From positions 248,001-312,000 of the forward strand of contig JAKQNR010000017.1 in NCBI GenBank assembly GCA_029565685.1: DNA of 64,000 nucleotides, written 5' to 3'. How positions within the stretch are numbered: the stretch's first letter is position 1; each line of letters opens with the position of its first letter. Both the position numbers and the translations under genes were made by a program. The notes beneath the pieces are model-generated. The model did no database searches. It saw only the letters and a list, made by a program, of their open reading frames with translations, and was not told the origin of the DNA. The stretch comes from a bacterium (GTDB lineage: Bacteria > Zhuqueibacterota > Zhuqueibacteria > Residuimicrobiales > Residuimicrobiaceae). Shown piece by piece: positions 1 to 8,880 of this stretch.

Positions 1-791
1 CTATCGAGTCCAGCCGGTGGGGAAAGTTTTTTCTCGACCGCGGCAGCCGGGTGATCGATCTGGGCGCGGACTTTCGCTTCTCCACTGCGTCAGCCTATGA
101 GGCCTGGTACGGAACCAGCCATCCGTTTCCTGAATTGCTGGAGCAGGCGGTCTATGGTTTGCCGGAATGGCGCCGGCAGGAGATTCGCACCGCACGGCTG
201 ATCGGCAATCCGGGATGCTATCCCACCGCGGCCTTGCTGGCGCTGCTGCCCTTTGTGCAAGCCGGTTGGGTGGCGGAGGAGCCGGTGCTCGTCGACGCCA
301 AGTCCGGCGTATCCGGCGCCGGCAAGACGCCGACCAAAACCACCCATTATGTGGAGGCCAATGAGAACGTCAACGCCTACAAGCCCGGCCGATCGCATCG
401 CCATGTGGGCGAGATCGATCAAGAGTTGAACCGTCATTCACAAAAACCGCTGCAGGTGGTCTTTACCCCGCACCTCGTGCCGCAGACCCGCGGCTTGTAC
501 GCGAGCGTCTACTTTAAACTGCGGTCGGCGCATAGCCGCACAGAGCTCAATGACCTGTTGCGTCAGCGGTATGAAGCCGAGCCTTTTATTCGCATCGTGG
601 ATCCCCAGTTGCCGGCCACGCGAATGGCTTTGCACAGCAATTTTTGTTTTCTCGCCGCTGAAGCGGTGAAGGACACCTCTTACGCTGCGGTTTTCAGCGC
701 CATCGACAATCTCGGCAAAGGCGCCGCCGGCCAGGCGGTGCAAAATATGAATCTGATGTTCGGTTTTCCGGAAACCATGGGTCTGTGTTGA
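1..791 (+). CDS. argC: N-acetyl-gamma-glutamyl-phosphate reductase, 5' end cut by the window
   Basis: Catalyses the NADPH-dependent reduction of N-acetylglutamyl phosphate to the semialdehyde, third step of arginine synthesis in the cytoplasm. The frame is open from base 3, so the N-terminal NADP-binding part lies outside the window. The visible part starts in the family stretch VIDLGADFR and holds the catalytic cysteine motif NPGCYPTA (Cys codon at 216-218). It ends with the typical tail NLGKGAAGQAVQNMNLMFG. An internal GTG at 51 is not a real start because homology continues upstream of it. The stop codon overlaps the argB start (TGATG), indicating translational coupling. Family assignment is very secure. 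Confidence 0.96.
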   Translation, partial: IESSRWGKFFLDRGSRVIDLGADFRFSTASAYEAWYGTSHPFPELLEQAVYGLPEWRRQEIRTARLIGNPGCYPTAALLALLPFVQAGWVAEEPVLVDAKSGVSGAGKTPTKTTHYVEANENVNAYKPGRSHRHVGEIDQELNRHSQKPLQVVFTPHLVPQTRGLYASVYFKLRSAHSRTELNDLLRQRYEAEPFIRIVDPQLPATRMALHSNFCFLAAEAVKDTSYAAVFSAIDNLGKGAAGQAVQNMNLMFGFPETMGLC

Positions 792-1570
792 TGAAAAACA
801 GAGTGGTGATCAAACTGGGCGGCAAAGCTTTGGAAGGGGAGGAGGGATTTGTCTCTCTCGGACGGGCGATCCGTGCGCTGGACGATACAGAGGTGATCGT
901 CGTTCACGGCGGCGGCGCCGAGATCTCTGAAGCGCTGCGACGGGCGAACCGCCAGCCGGTCTTCATCGACGGCCTGCGGGTGACCACGATCGAAGACATG
1001 GAGATCGTGGAAAAAGTGCTGTCTGAAGACGTGAACAGCCGTATCGCCGGGTTTCTACAGCAGACCGGCCTGTCGGTCTGCCGGCTTTCAGGCAAATCCC
1101 GCTCTCTGTTGTTAGTGGAAAAGCTGATGCACCATGGTCGTGATCTGGGCTGTGTGGGACAGGTGCACTCCGTCGATCCACGGGTGATCATCGAGGCCCT
1201 GGCGAAAATGCAGGTGCCGGTGATTTCTCCCATTTCAGCGGACAGAGACGGCCGTACCTACAATGTCAATGCAGACAGCGCGGCGGCGGCCATCGCGGGC
1301 AGCCTGGCCTGCAGCGATCTGATCTATTTCACCGACGTGGCCGGCGTGCAGGTCGACGGAACAGTGGCCGCCACCCTTACGTGCGCTCAGGCGCGGCGGT
1401 TGATGGAACAACGGATTATTCACGGCGGCATGACCGCCAAGATGGAATCGGCGTTTGCCGCGCTGGATGCCGGCGTGCGAAGGGTGCACATCAGCGCCTG
1501 GCGCGGCGAAGAGACGCTGGAGAAAATTCTCTCCGGCAGGTATGATTTCGGCACCGCCGTGATCAAGTAA
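791..1570 (+). CDS. argB: Acetylglutamate kinase
   Basis: Phosphorylates N-acetylglutamate, the second step of arginine synthesis. The 259-residue protein has the amino-acid-kinase landmarks VIKLGGKAL at the N-terminus, the glycine loop VVHGGG, and the C-terminal GGMTAKM segment that binds the substrate and ATP. Length matches the family (about 250-300). ATG at 791 overlaps the argC stop by one base; a GTG two codons earlier is possible but less likely given the TGATG overlap. It is the last gene of the argCB block; 657 bases without a convincing gene separate it from argD. No N-terminal extension of the kind linked to arginine-sensitive forms was identified by eye. Confidence 0.96.
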   Translation: MKNRVVIKLGGKALEGEEGFVSLGRAIRALDDTEVIVVHGGGAEISEALRRANRQPVFIDGLRVTTIEDMEIVEKVLSEDVNSRIAGFLQQTGLSVCRLSGKSRSLLLVEKLMHHGRDLGCVGQVHSVDPRVIIEALAKMQVPVISPISADRDGRTYNVNADSAAAAIAGSLACSDLIYFTDVAGVQVDGTVAATLTCAQARRLMEQRIIHGGMTAKMESAFAALDAGVRRVHISAWRGEETLEKILSGRYDFGTAVIK

Positions 1571-2227
1571 GCAGGGGGGGAAGGCTACATTGCCTTGACC
1601 GCGTTAGGATGAAGTGAACGCCGACAAAGCGGGTGAAAAAGGGATGGTCGCCTGCGCCGCACACTGCTTTTTTCTATTATCCTGTGTTCCTGAACGGCCG
1701 CTCGCTCCTTTGCCGCAGTGCGGACTCGAGAAGAAGATTAGTCTCTATTTAGAATACCTCCTTCTGCGGAGTGCTCTCAGGAACATGGCCTGTGGCAGCG
1801 CAAAGGAACTTTCCTGCTTTCATCCCTTCCTCTTCGGGCCTTTCAGGCTCACCTGCGCCAGCGTCTCTGCGCATCCGCCGATCTCATTCAAGGCGGGAGC
1901 GCTGTTCCAGGCGAACTATTTTTTCAGGGTCCGACTGTCAGCGGCAGGCGCCGGTAGAGCCGCTTCAGGTAAGCCGGCTGCCTGCGGGGCTGTTTTGCTT
2001 TGCCGCGGGCATACAGAGGTGCGGTGGGAATTTCGACTCACTCAAGCATTGAATCGCTCTATGTTGGTGTGACCGGCATTCTTCCGTAAAAAAAAGTGTG
2101 AAAATATCGTAAAAATGTTTAAATTTTATTTATTATTTTTAAGCCAGACAGAAGCTGTCCGGCAGCGCTTGATCGACGCGGGTCACTCTGCGCTCCGGCT
2201 CGATCGTATTTATGGAGAATCGACCCT
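1571..2227. other. Intergenic region between argB and argD without a supported gene
   Basis: This 657-base stretch interrupts an otherwise compact arginine cluster. An open frame at 1614-2072 (+) exists but its translation is rich in Cys, Arg, Ala and Leu, has no recognisable motif and no clear ribosome site, so it is not called. The last 160 bases become strongly AT-rich (around 2090-2142), as expected for a promoter region ahead of argD. They are followed by an imperfect 19-base inverted repeat at 2144-2162 (CCAGACAG, 3-base spacer, CTGTCCGG; one mismatch). The repeat could be an operator or a weak hairpin; it does not match the classical ArgR box. Confidence 0.5.
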
Positions 2228-3442
2228 ATGGGAACTTGGCAAATGCTGAAAATGGAAAAAGAATCGCTGCTGGCCGCCTACAGCCGGCCGGATATTTTAT
2301 TCACTCACGGCCATGGCGTTTATCTTTATGACAGCGACGGCAAAAAATATCTCGACTTTACCGCCGGCATTGCGGTGAATGCGCTCGGCCATTGCGATCC
2401 AGGCGCGGTGCAGGTGCTGCAGGAGCAGTCGCAAAAACTTTGGCATTGTTCCAACCTTTTCTATACCGAGCCGCCCATTCGTCTGGCAGGCCGCTTGACC
2501 GAAGCCACGTTTGCTGACAAGATTTTTTTCGCCAACAGCGGCGCCGAGGCGGTGGAGGGCGCCATCAAACTGGCGCGCAAGTGGGGCCATGAGATCAAAG
2601 GCGAGGAGTGCCACGAGATCATCGCCATGCAGAACTCTTTTCACGGCCGCACCATGGGCGCCCTGTCGCTCACCGGGCAGAACAAGTTTTGGCAGGGCTA
2701 TGATCCGATGCTGCCGGGCATCCGCTTTGCTGAATTCAACAATCTGGACAGCGTCAGCCGGCTGGTGAACAAGGACAAGACCTGCGCCATCATCGTCGAG
2801 CCGATCCAGGGTGAGGGCGGCGTACATGTCGCGTCAACGCCCTTTCTGCAAGGGCTGCGCCGCCTGTGCGATGCGAACGACTGCCTGTTGATCTTGGATG
2901 AGATCCAGTGCGGCATGGGCCGATCGGGACGTTTCTGCTGCTATGAATGGTATGATATCGAGCCCGATATCATGGTGCTGGCCAAGCCCCTGGCAGGCGG
3001 ATTGCCGCTGAGCGCTCTGCTGGTGACTCAGGACGTCGCCGATCACATCAAACCAGGTCAGCATGGTTCCACCTTCGGCGGCGGACCGTTGACCACAGCG
3101 GTGGCCGATTATGTGGTGGGACGCATCACAGATCCCGCATTTTTGCAGCATGTGGCCGCCATGGGCGACCATCTGCTCAAATCGCTGCAGTTGCTGCAGG
3201 ACGAACTGCCGGCTATCAAAGAGGTGCGCGGCCAGGGGCTGATAGTGGGCGTAGAGCTCAATATACCGGCGAAAAAGGTCATCGAGGTATGCACCGATTT
3301 CGGCCTGCTGTTGTGCCCGGCCGGAGATCATGTGCTGCGCTTCTTGCCGCCTTTGATTGTGGATAAAAAGCAGATTGAAGAAGCTGTGGAGATATTGGAA
3401 GATGCCATCCGCGAATGTCTTGTTCCGACGGGCGAGAATTAA
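2228..3442 (+). CDS. argD: Acetylornithine aminotransferase (class III, PLP-dependent)
   Basis: Transfers the amino group from glutamate to N-acetylglutamate semialdehyde; homologues also serve lysine synthesis as succinyl-DAP aminotransferase. The 404-residue protein has the family N-terminus (GVYLYDSDGKKYLDFTAGIA), the GAEAVEGAIKLAR helix, the PLP ring aspartate in LILDEIQCGMGR, and the Schiff-base lysine in VLAKPLAGGLPLSA. The ATG at 2228 is preceded by GGAGAA about ten bases upstream. A proline after the lysine (KPL rather than KGL) is a small departure from the common motif. The following acetyltransferase starts inside its 3' end. Confidence 0.95.
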   Translation: MGTWQMLKMEKESLLAAYSRPDILFTHGHGVYLYDSDGKKYLDFTAGIAVNALGHCDPGAVQVLQEQSQKLWHCSNLFYTEPPIRLAGRLTEATFADKIFFANSGAEAVEGAIKLARKWGHEIKGEECHEIIAMQNSFHGRTMGALSLTGQNKFWQGYDPMLPGIRFAEFNNLDSVSRLVNKDKTCAIIVEPIQGEGGVHVASTPFLQGLRRLCDANDCLLILDEIQCGMGRSGRFCCYEWYDIEPDIMVLAKPLAGGLPLSALLVTQDVADHIKPGQHGSTFGGGPLTTAVADYVVGRITDPAFLQHVAAMGDHLLKSLQLLQDELPAIKEVRGQGLIVGVELNIPAKKVIEVCTDFGLLLCPAGDHVLRFLPPLIVDKKQIEEAVEILEDAIRECLVPTGEN

Positions 3443-3872
3443 AGACGTCAACGACATCACCGAGCTCATCAACCATTACGCCAAGCTGGGCGACATGTTG
3501 AGCCGCTCGCACATGCAGGTGTACAGTCAGCTGCGCGATTATTATGTGGCGGTCGATGGGGATCGCGTCGTTGGCTGCGGCGCGTTGAATATCATCTGGG
3601 ACAATCTGGCCGAGGTCCGGTCCCTGGCCATTGCGCCGGACTATGTCGGCCAGGGTCTTGGCCGTGAAATCGTCAACCGTTTGCTGGCCGATGCCGCTGA
3701 TCTGGCCCTGCCCCAGGTGTTCACCCTGACCTATAAACCGGTTTTTTTCGAAAAAGTGGGCTTTACGCGGGTGGATAAAAAAGAGCTGCCGCATAAAGTC
3801 TGGAAGGACTGCATTCATTGTCCCAAGTTTCCCGATTGCGATGAGGTGGCGCTGGTCAAAAACATTCCCTGA
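3402..3872 (+). CDS. argA: GNAT-type N-acetylglutamate synthase (short ArgA)
   Basis: Probably acetylates glutamate with acetyl-CoA, the first committed step of arginine synthesis. The 156-residue protein is a single GNAT domain with the acetyl-CoA loop in APDYVGQGLGREIVNRLL. Its tail WKDCIHCPKFPDCDEVAL is characteristic of short bacterial ArgA proteins rather than of general GNATs, and the Cys-rich segment may bind metal. It lacks the kinase-like domain of long ArgA. The chosen ATG at 3402 overlaps the end of argD by 41 bases; the frame stays open upstream but homology starts at RRARIKDVNDI. Position after argD supports the arginine role, and coupling to argD translation is likely. Confidence 0.85.
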   Translation: MPSANVLFRRARIKDVNDITELINHYAKLGDMLSRSHMQVYSQLRDYYVAVDGDRVVGCGALNIIWDNLAEVRSLAIAPDYVGQGLGREIVNRLLADAADLALPQVFTLTYKPVFFEKVGFTRVDKKELPHKVWKDCIHCPKFPDCDEVALVKNIP

Positions 3873-3935
3873 TCGCCGGCCGTTTTTTCTTCCGCCGACC
3901 GATCGTTGAACAAAGCCGCAGTGGCAAGGAGAGAT

Positions 3936-5414
3936 ATGGAATTATCGATTTTACTGAACCAAGTGCCGGAAAAACAGATTCACGGCGATCCCCGGAGTGT
4001 GGAGATCCGCGGGGTGGCCTATGATCCCCTGCGCGTCCAACCCGGCTTTATCTATGTCGCCATTTCGATCTACACCCAATTGGATAAAATAGAAATTCCC
4101 GACGGCCATGCCGGCGTGGATGCAGCCATCGACCGGGGCGCCGTTGCCGTGATGCTGGAGAAAGATCAGCCGGTGCCGCCCCATGTGGTCAAGGTACTGG
4201 TGCCGGATTCCCGCCAGGCGCTGGGCCAGATCAGCGCACGTTTCTATCAGTTCCCTTCCAACAGCTTGGATCTGATCGCCGTGACCGGCACCAACGGTAA
4301 AACCACCACCACCCACATCGTCGAGAGCATTTTCATTCAAAAGTATAAGATCGGTTTGATCGGCACCTTGTATTACAAAATGAACGGCGTCATTCACAAA
4401 TCCAAGGATACCACTCCGGAACCGCCGGACTTGCAGGAAATTTTGCGCAAAATGGCGGATGAGAAATACGACTATTGCATCATGGAGACCTCTTCGCACG
4501 GCATTGAATTCCACCGTCTGACAGGCTGCACGTTTAAAACAGCAGTGTTCACCAATCTGACTCAGGATCACCTCGATTTTCACAAAACCATGGAGAACTA
4601 TCTCAACGCCAAATTAAAGCTGTTCCGCTGGCTGACCCCTGCGGATCATGCCATCGTCAATATCGATGATCCGGCCGGGGAAAAGTTTCTCGCTGCCACC
4701 CGCGCTCGAACACTGACCTATGGATTGTCAGAGCGCGCCCAGGTTCGCGCAACCCAGATACACTATCACATCAACGGTACGGACTATACCCTGGTTACGC
4801 CCGGCGGCGAGATCACCATTCACACCAAATTGGTGGGGCGGTTCAACGTCTACAACGCCCTTGCCGCGGTAGGCGTCGCCCTGTCTCATGGTTTGGACCT
4901 GCAGACCATCCGTTCAGGATTGGAGGCCCGGATCTGGGTCTCCGGCCGCTTTGAATTGGTGGAAAAAGGCCAACCTTTTGCCGTAGTGGTGGACTATGCC
5001 CACACGCCCGACGGCGTCGAAAATGTGCTCAGCCTGGCAAAAAGCTTGAATCCGAAGCGGGTGATCACCGTCTTTGGCTGCGGCGGCGACCGCGATAAGG
5101 AGAAGCGGCCGATCATGGGCGAAACAGCGGCCAAGTACAGCGACGAAATTATTCTGACCTCAGACAATCCGCGCACTGAAGAACCGCTGCAGATCATCGA
5201 AGAGATCGCTGCGGGCTGTTCGGGCGCTTCGCTGCATCGTGTGCCGGATCGCGGCGAGGCGATCCGCTATGCGGTCAAAATGGCGCAGCCCGGCGACATG
5301 GTCATGCTGCTCGGCAAGGGCCATGAGACCACGCAAACCCTGCGCGACCGTACGATTGAATTTAACGATCGCACTCAAGCTGAAAAGGCGTTGGATGAAT
5401 TGCTGTCCCTGTGA
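3936..5414 (+). CDS. murE: UDP-MurNAc-tripeptide synthetase (meso-DAP-adding)
   Basis: ATP-dependent ligase that adds the third amino acid to UDP-MurNAc-dipeptide in cytoplasmic peptidoglycan synthesis. The 492-residue protein has the Mur ligase P-loop GTNGKTTT (residues 118-125), the central domain motif ETSSHG, and the DNPR motif (residues 410-413) that selects meso-diaminopimelate, so the wall is predicted to be DAP-type. ATG 3936 follows AAGGAG closely and is preferred over a TTG at 3906. The gene stands alone here, without the rest of a dcw cluster, directly after the arginine genes. Length is normal for the family. Confidence 0.96.
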   Translation: MELSILLNQVPEKQIHGDPRSVEIRGVAYDPLRVQPGFIYVAISIYTQLDKIEIPDGHAGVDAAIDRGAVAVMLEKDQPVPPHVVKVLVPDSRQALGQISARFYQFPSNSLDLIAVTGTNGKTTTTHIVESIFIQKYKIGLIGTLYYKMNGVIHKSKDTTPEPPDLQEILRKMADEKYDYCIMETSSHGIEFHRLTGCTFKTAVFTNLTQDHLDFHKTMENYLNAKLKLFRWLTPADHAIVNIDDPAGEKFLAATRARTLTYGLSERAQVRATQIHYHINGTDYTLVTPGGEITIHTKLVGRFNVYNALAAVGVALSHGLDLQTIRSGLEARIWVSGRFELVEKGQPFAVVVDYAHTPDGVENVLSLAKSLNPKRVITVFGCGGDRDKEKRPIMGETAAKYSDEIILTSDNPRTEEPLQIIEEIAAGCSGASLHRVPDRGEAIRYAVKMAQPGDMVMLLGKGHETTQTLRDRTIEFNDRTQAEKALDELLSL

Positions 5415-5460
5415 TCACCTGACGGTCCTCTGGGGGTCCTGTAAGACGATCCGCTTCTAT

Positions 5461-7743
5461 TTGTTCATTCTGTCCCTGCTGATGATCGGCTGGTCTGCAG
5501 CATGTCAAACACAAAGGGCTGTTACCACTATGTTGATTTCCGCAAAGATGAGCTCCAACCATATGATCCACGTGCGGCTGGCGGACGGCGCCGCCGATGC
5601 CGGCCGCGCTGATTTCTCCATCTCGCCGAAAACCAAAATCATCCGGATTGAAAAGGAGGCGGAGTTACTGCGTCTGATTACCGAGCCCCTCGATCTATGT
5701 CAAACCTATTGGCTTAGCTATCGCGGCGAAAAGCGGGCGATTCAGCCGGACGAAGCGCTGAATCAATTTACTTCACAGAAGGAATTGGGCTGCAGCTGGA
5801 ATGAGGAACGGACCATCTTTCGCTTGTTCGCACCGCGGGCAAAGCGCGTGAAGCTGCGGCTGTACGACTCACTGCAGGCGGAGACAGGCCAGGAGCACGA
5901 GATGTTGAAGGACAGCGACGGCGTCTGGGAGTGCCTGCTCGCCGGCCAGTACATCGGCTGGTGCTATGATTACGTGGTGGACGGGCCCACCGGCGACGAC
6001 GAAGAGTTCGATCCAACCAAAGCGATCTGCGATCCCTACAGTCGGGCGGTGGCCACGCGAAACGAGTACCTGCACCGCGGCCGGACGTTGATCCTCGACA
6101 CCCACTCCTTCGACTGGCAGGGGGACCAGGGGGTTGTCATTGCTCCGGAAGATTTGATGATCTATGAGTGCCATCTGCGCGATCTGACCCGTCATCCCAG
6201 CTCCGGCGCTGAGCCGGAAATCGCCGGCAGTTATCTGGCCGCCATCGATGATTCCATTCGCGGCGGCCTTCGGCACATACAGTCCCTCGGCGTCAACGCC
6301 GTTGAATTTCTGCCGATTCAGGAATTCGGCAACATCGAGATCCCCTATCAGGTGGCGGTCGACAAGGTGACCAACACCTGGAATCCCTACAGCCGGAATC
6401 ATTGGGGCTATATGACCTCTTATTTCTTTGCCCCGGAATCCTATTATGCGAGCGGCGGCAGTCTGTCGCCGGAGGCGTGGTGCGGCGCCGACGGTCGGCA
6501 GGTGGACGAGTTCAAACAGGTGGTGCGTGCGTTCCATAAGGCCGGCATGGCGGTGATTATGGACGTGGTCTATAATCACGTCTCCCAGTATGATCAGAAT
6601 GCCTTTAAACTGATCGACAAAAAGTACTATTTCCGTCTCGATGAAGAAGGTCGCTACCTCACCGCCAGCGGCTGCGGCAATGATTTCAAAACCGAACGGC
6701 CTATGGCGCGACGGCTCATCATCGACAGTATTCTCTATTGGATGAAAGAATACCATGTGGACGGTTTTCGCTTCGATCTGGCAGCCTTGATTGATTGGGA
6801 GACCATCGACCAAATCACCATAGAAGCGCGCAAGCTCAACCCGAATGTCATTTTAATCGCTGAACCGTGGGGCGGCGGCCGCTATCTGCCTGCAGAATTT
6901 TCGCAGCACGACTGGGCGGCGTGGAACGACCGGTTCCGCAACGGCGTCAAAGGGCAGAATCCGGAGAATGGGACTAGTTATATCTTTGGCCGCTATTGGG
7001 GGGACAACAATAAGGAGACTCTTAAAAGCTATCTGACCGGCACCTTGGCCAAAGAGGGCGGGCTGTTTCAAAAGAGCCGTCACGCTATCAACTATCTCGG
7101 CTCTCATGACGATCATACTTTCGGCGATTTCGTGCGCATCGGTCTCGGCGACGTGCGCCCCGGACAGACGATTCAGGATCCAATATCCAACGCCCGATTG
7201 ACACCGCGCCAGGTCGCGGTCAACAAACTGGGTGCGTTGATTCTCTACGTCAGCCAGGGCGCACTCATGATCGAGCAGGGCCAGGAATATGGCCGCAGCA
7301 AGGTCATTGCCCGCACCAGCGCGCCGGATTCAGCCGCCGGTCATCTGGATCATAACAGCTACAACAAGGACAATGAAACCAATTGGCTTGATTACAGCCA
7401 TGCTGATCTAAATCGCGATCTGGTCGACTATTATACGGGATTGGCCGCTCTGCGCCGCCGCTATCGTCTGTTGCGCGCCGCGCCGCGCAGCTCCATACAA
7501 TTCATCGAGCATGAAAATCCCTTTGCCCTGGGCATGACCATCGACCGGCGCGACGCCAAGGAGGGAGTCCAACTCCTCGTGCTGTTGAACGGCCACAGCG
7601 ACGAATCCGCTTCGTTTCAGCTTCCACCGGGTACGTGGTCGGTTCTGGCCGATGAGCAGCGTGCGGGGGCAACGCCGCTGCGGCTGATCTCCGATGGGAC
7701 CGCTGTGCTGCCGCCCACCAGCGGATGGGTGCTGGTGCGCTGA
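5461..7743 (+). CDS. Lipoprotein GH13 pullulanase-type debranching enzyme
   Basis: Predicted to hydrolyse alpha-1,6 or alpha-1,4 links of pullulan, starch or glycogen at the cell surface or periplasm. A hydrophobic segment ending in WSAAC (Cys codon 5503-5505) is a lipobox. Next comes a CBM48-like domain (TIFRLFAPRAKRVKLRLY), then the GH13 barrel. Barrel motifs are DVVYNHVS, the nucleophile in GFRFDLA (Asp codon 6775-6777), the acid/base in LIAEPWGGG (Glu codon 6862-6864) and the third acid in LGSHDDHTF (7108-7110). SGCGND..ERPMARR is typical of pullulanases. The frame is open far back into murE, but that part is a shadow. TTG 5461 or ATG 5482 are the in-frame starts near the signal; neither has a clear ribosome site, so the start is uncertain. 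Confidence 0.85.
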   Translation: MFILSLLMIGWSAACQTQRAVTTMLISAKMSSNHMIHVRLADGAADAGRADFSISPKTKIIRIEKEAELLRLITEPLDLCQTYWLSYRGEKRAIQPDEALNQFTSQKELGCSWNEERTIFRLFAPRAKRVKLRLYDSLQAETGQEHEMLKDSDGVWECLLAGQYIGWCYDYVVDGPTGDDEEFDPTKAICDPYSRAVATRNEYLHRGRTLILDTHSFDWQGDQGVVIAPEDLMIYECHLRDLTRHPSSGAEPEIAGSYLAAIDDSIRGGLRHIQSLGVNAVEFLPIQEFGNIEIPYQVAVDKVTNTWNPYSRNHWGYMTSYFFAPESYYASGGSLSPEAWCGADGRQVDEFKQVVRAFHKAGMAVIMDVVYNHVSQYDQNAFKLIDKKYYFRLDEEGRYLTASGCGNDFKTERPMARRLIIDSILYWMKEYHVDGFRFDLAALIDWETIDQITIEARKLNPNVILIAEPWGGGRYLPAEFSQHDWAAWNDRFRNGVKGQNPENGTSYIFGRYWGDNNKETLKSYLTGTLAKEGGLFQKSRHAINYLGSHDDHTFGDFVRIGLGDVRPGQTIQDPISNARLTPRQVAVNKLGALILYVSQGALMIEQGQEYGRSKVIARTSAPDSAAGHLDHNSYNKDNETNWLDYSHADLNRDLVDYYTGLAALRRRYRLLRAAPRSSIQFIEHENPFALGMTIDRRDAKEGVQLLVLLNGHSDESASFQLPPGTWSVLADEQRAGATPLRLISDGTAVLPPTSGWVLVR

Positions 7744-7852
7744 TGGTGCAGCTGTGCAGGGATCGGTGTAGACTCTGTGCACTGAGACCGTCCATATTCG
7801 CATGCCCGCCCTTTTCCTGAGCCTGCGCTTTAGCTGGCCCGCCACATTCCAT

Positions 7853-7881
7853 TTGACAAATTCGGATAAATCCCCTACATT
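7853..7881 (+). promoter_or_regulatory. Sigma-70 promoter of rbsCB
   Basis: TTGACA at 7853-7858 and TACATT at 7876-7881 are separated by 17 bases. Predicted transcription start is about 7888, giving a short leader to the rbsC ATG at 7907. The AAAAAGG just before the start is the ribosome site. The consensus -35 box and ideal spacing make this one of the best promoters in the window. Confidence 0.75.
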
Positions 7882-7906
7882 GATCTTTTGATACGAAAAA
7901 GGATGA

Positions 7907-8866
7907 ATGGTGGAACGCGGGAGAACGGTTAAATCGCTGTTGCGGCGCACAGCGCCGTTCATGAGTCTGATCCTCATGGCGGTGCTGTTGAGCATTCTGT
8001 CGCCCTATTTTCTCAGTGTGGACAATTTGTTGGCCATCGGCCTGCAGATGTCGGTGGTGGCAATCATGGCCGTGGGTCAGATGATGGTGATCATCTCAGC
8101 CGGCATCGATCTGTCGGTGGGTTCGATTCTGGGATTGTCCGGCATGGCGGTCACCTTGCTGTTGACCAGCGGAGTGGGCATTGTGCCGGCCATTGCCATC
8201 GGCCTGTTGCTTGGTTTTTTGTTGGGCGCTTTGGCCGGCGGCTTGATCGCCTACGGCCATCTGCCGCCGTTCATCGCCACGCTCGGCATCATGGGGATCG
8301 CTCGCGGCGCTGCGTTGCTGTTGACCGGCGGAGTGCCGGTGTTCGGTTTGCCGCCCTCTTTCAATTTTTTAGGCGGCGGCCGACTGTTCAATGTCCTGCC
8401 GCTGCCGGTGCTGTTCACCATCGTGATCGCTGTGGCCGGTCATTTCGTGCTGACCCGCCTGCCGTTCGGCCGTCACATTTTCGCCATCGGCAGCAACGAA
8501 ACCGCCGCTCGGTTGTCCGGCATCCATGTCAATAACATGCTGATCAAGATCTATGCGATCAATGGTCTTCTTTGCGCTTTTGCCGGCATCGTGCTGGCCT
8601 CGCGCCTGAGCTCTGGACAGCCCACAGCCGGCACAGGCTATGAATTGGACGTAATCGCCGCCTGTGTGATCGGCGGCGCCAGCCTGACCGGCGGCGAGGG
8701 CACTATTCTCGGCGCCATGATCGGCGCTATGATCATGGGCGTGCTGCGCAATGGTTGCAACCTGCTAAACATTTCACCGTTCTGGCAGCAGATCGCCATC
8801 GGCGCCATTATCATCTTTGCGGTGCTTTCCGATCAATACCGAAAACATCGAAGGACCCGTAGTTGA
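7907..8866 (+). CDS. rbsC: Ribose-type ABC transporter permease
   Basis: Inner-membrane channel of a sugar ABC importer (BPD_transp_2 family, as in RbsC, XylH and MglC). The 319-residue protein is almost wholly hydrophobic with about 8-10 membrane segments and the family signature ISAGIDLSVGSILGLS near residues 65-80. The C-terminal half contains ACVIGGASLTGGEGTILGA, the loop that contacts the ATPase. The ATG at 7907 follows AAAAAGG. It precedes rbsB by 14 bases. The matching ATPase is not adjacent but at 14198. Substrate could be ribose, xylose, galactose or another monosaccharide; sequence alone does not decide. Confidence 0.92.
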   Translation: MVERGRTVKSLLRRTAPFMSLILMAVLLSILSPYFLSVDNLLAIGLQMSVVAIMAVGQMMVIISAGIDLSVGSILGLSGMAVTLLLTSGVGIVPAIAIGLLLGFLLGALAGGLIAYGHLPPFIATLGIMGIARGAALLLTGGVPVFGLPPSFNFLGGGRLFNVLPLPVLFTIVIAVAGHFVLTRLPFGRHIFAIGSNETAARLSGIHVNNMLIKIYAINGLLCAFAGIVLASRLSSGQPTAGTGYELDVIAACVIGGASLTGGEGTILGAMIGAMIMGVLRNGCNLLNISPFWQQIAIGAIIIFAVLSDQYRKHRRTRS

Positions 8867-8880
8867 AAACAGGAGCGAAT

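Noticed and set aside
1614..2072. 152-codon open frame between argB and argD
   Set aside because: Odd composition, no motif, no ribosome site; the overlapping frame at 1771 is equally open, which points to chance.
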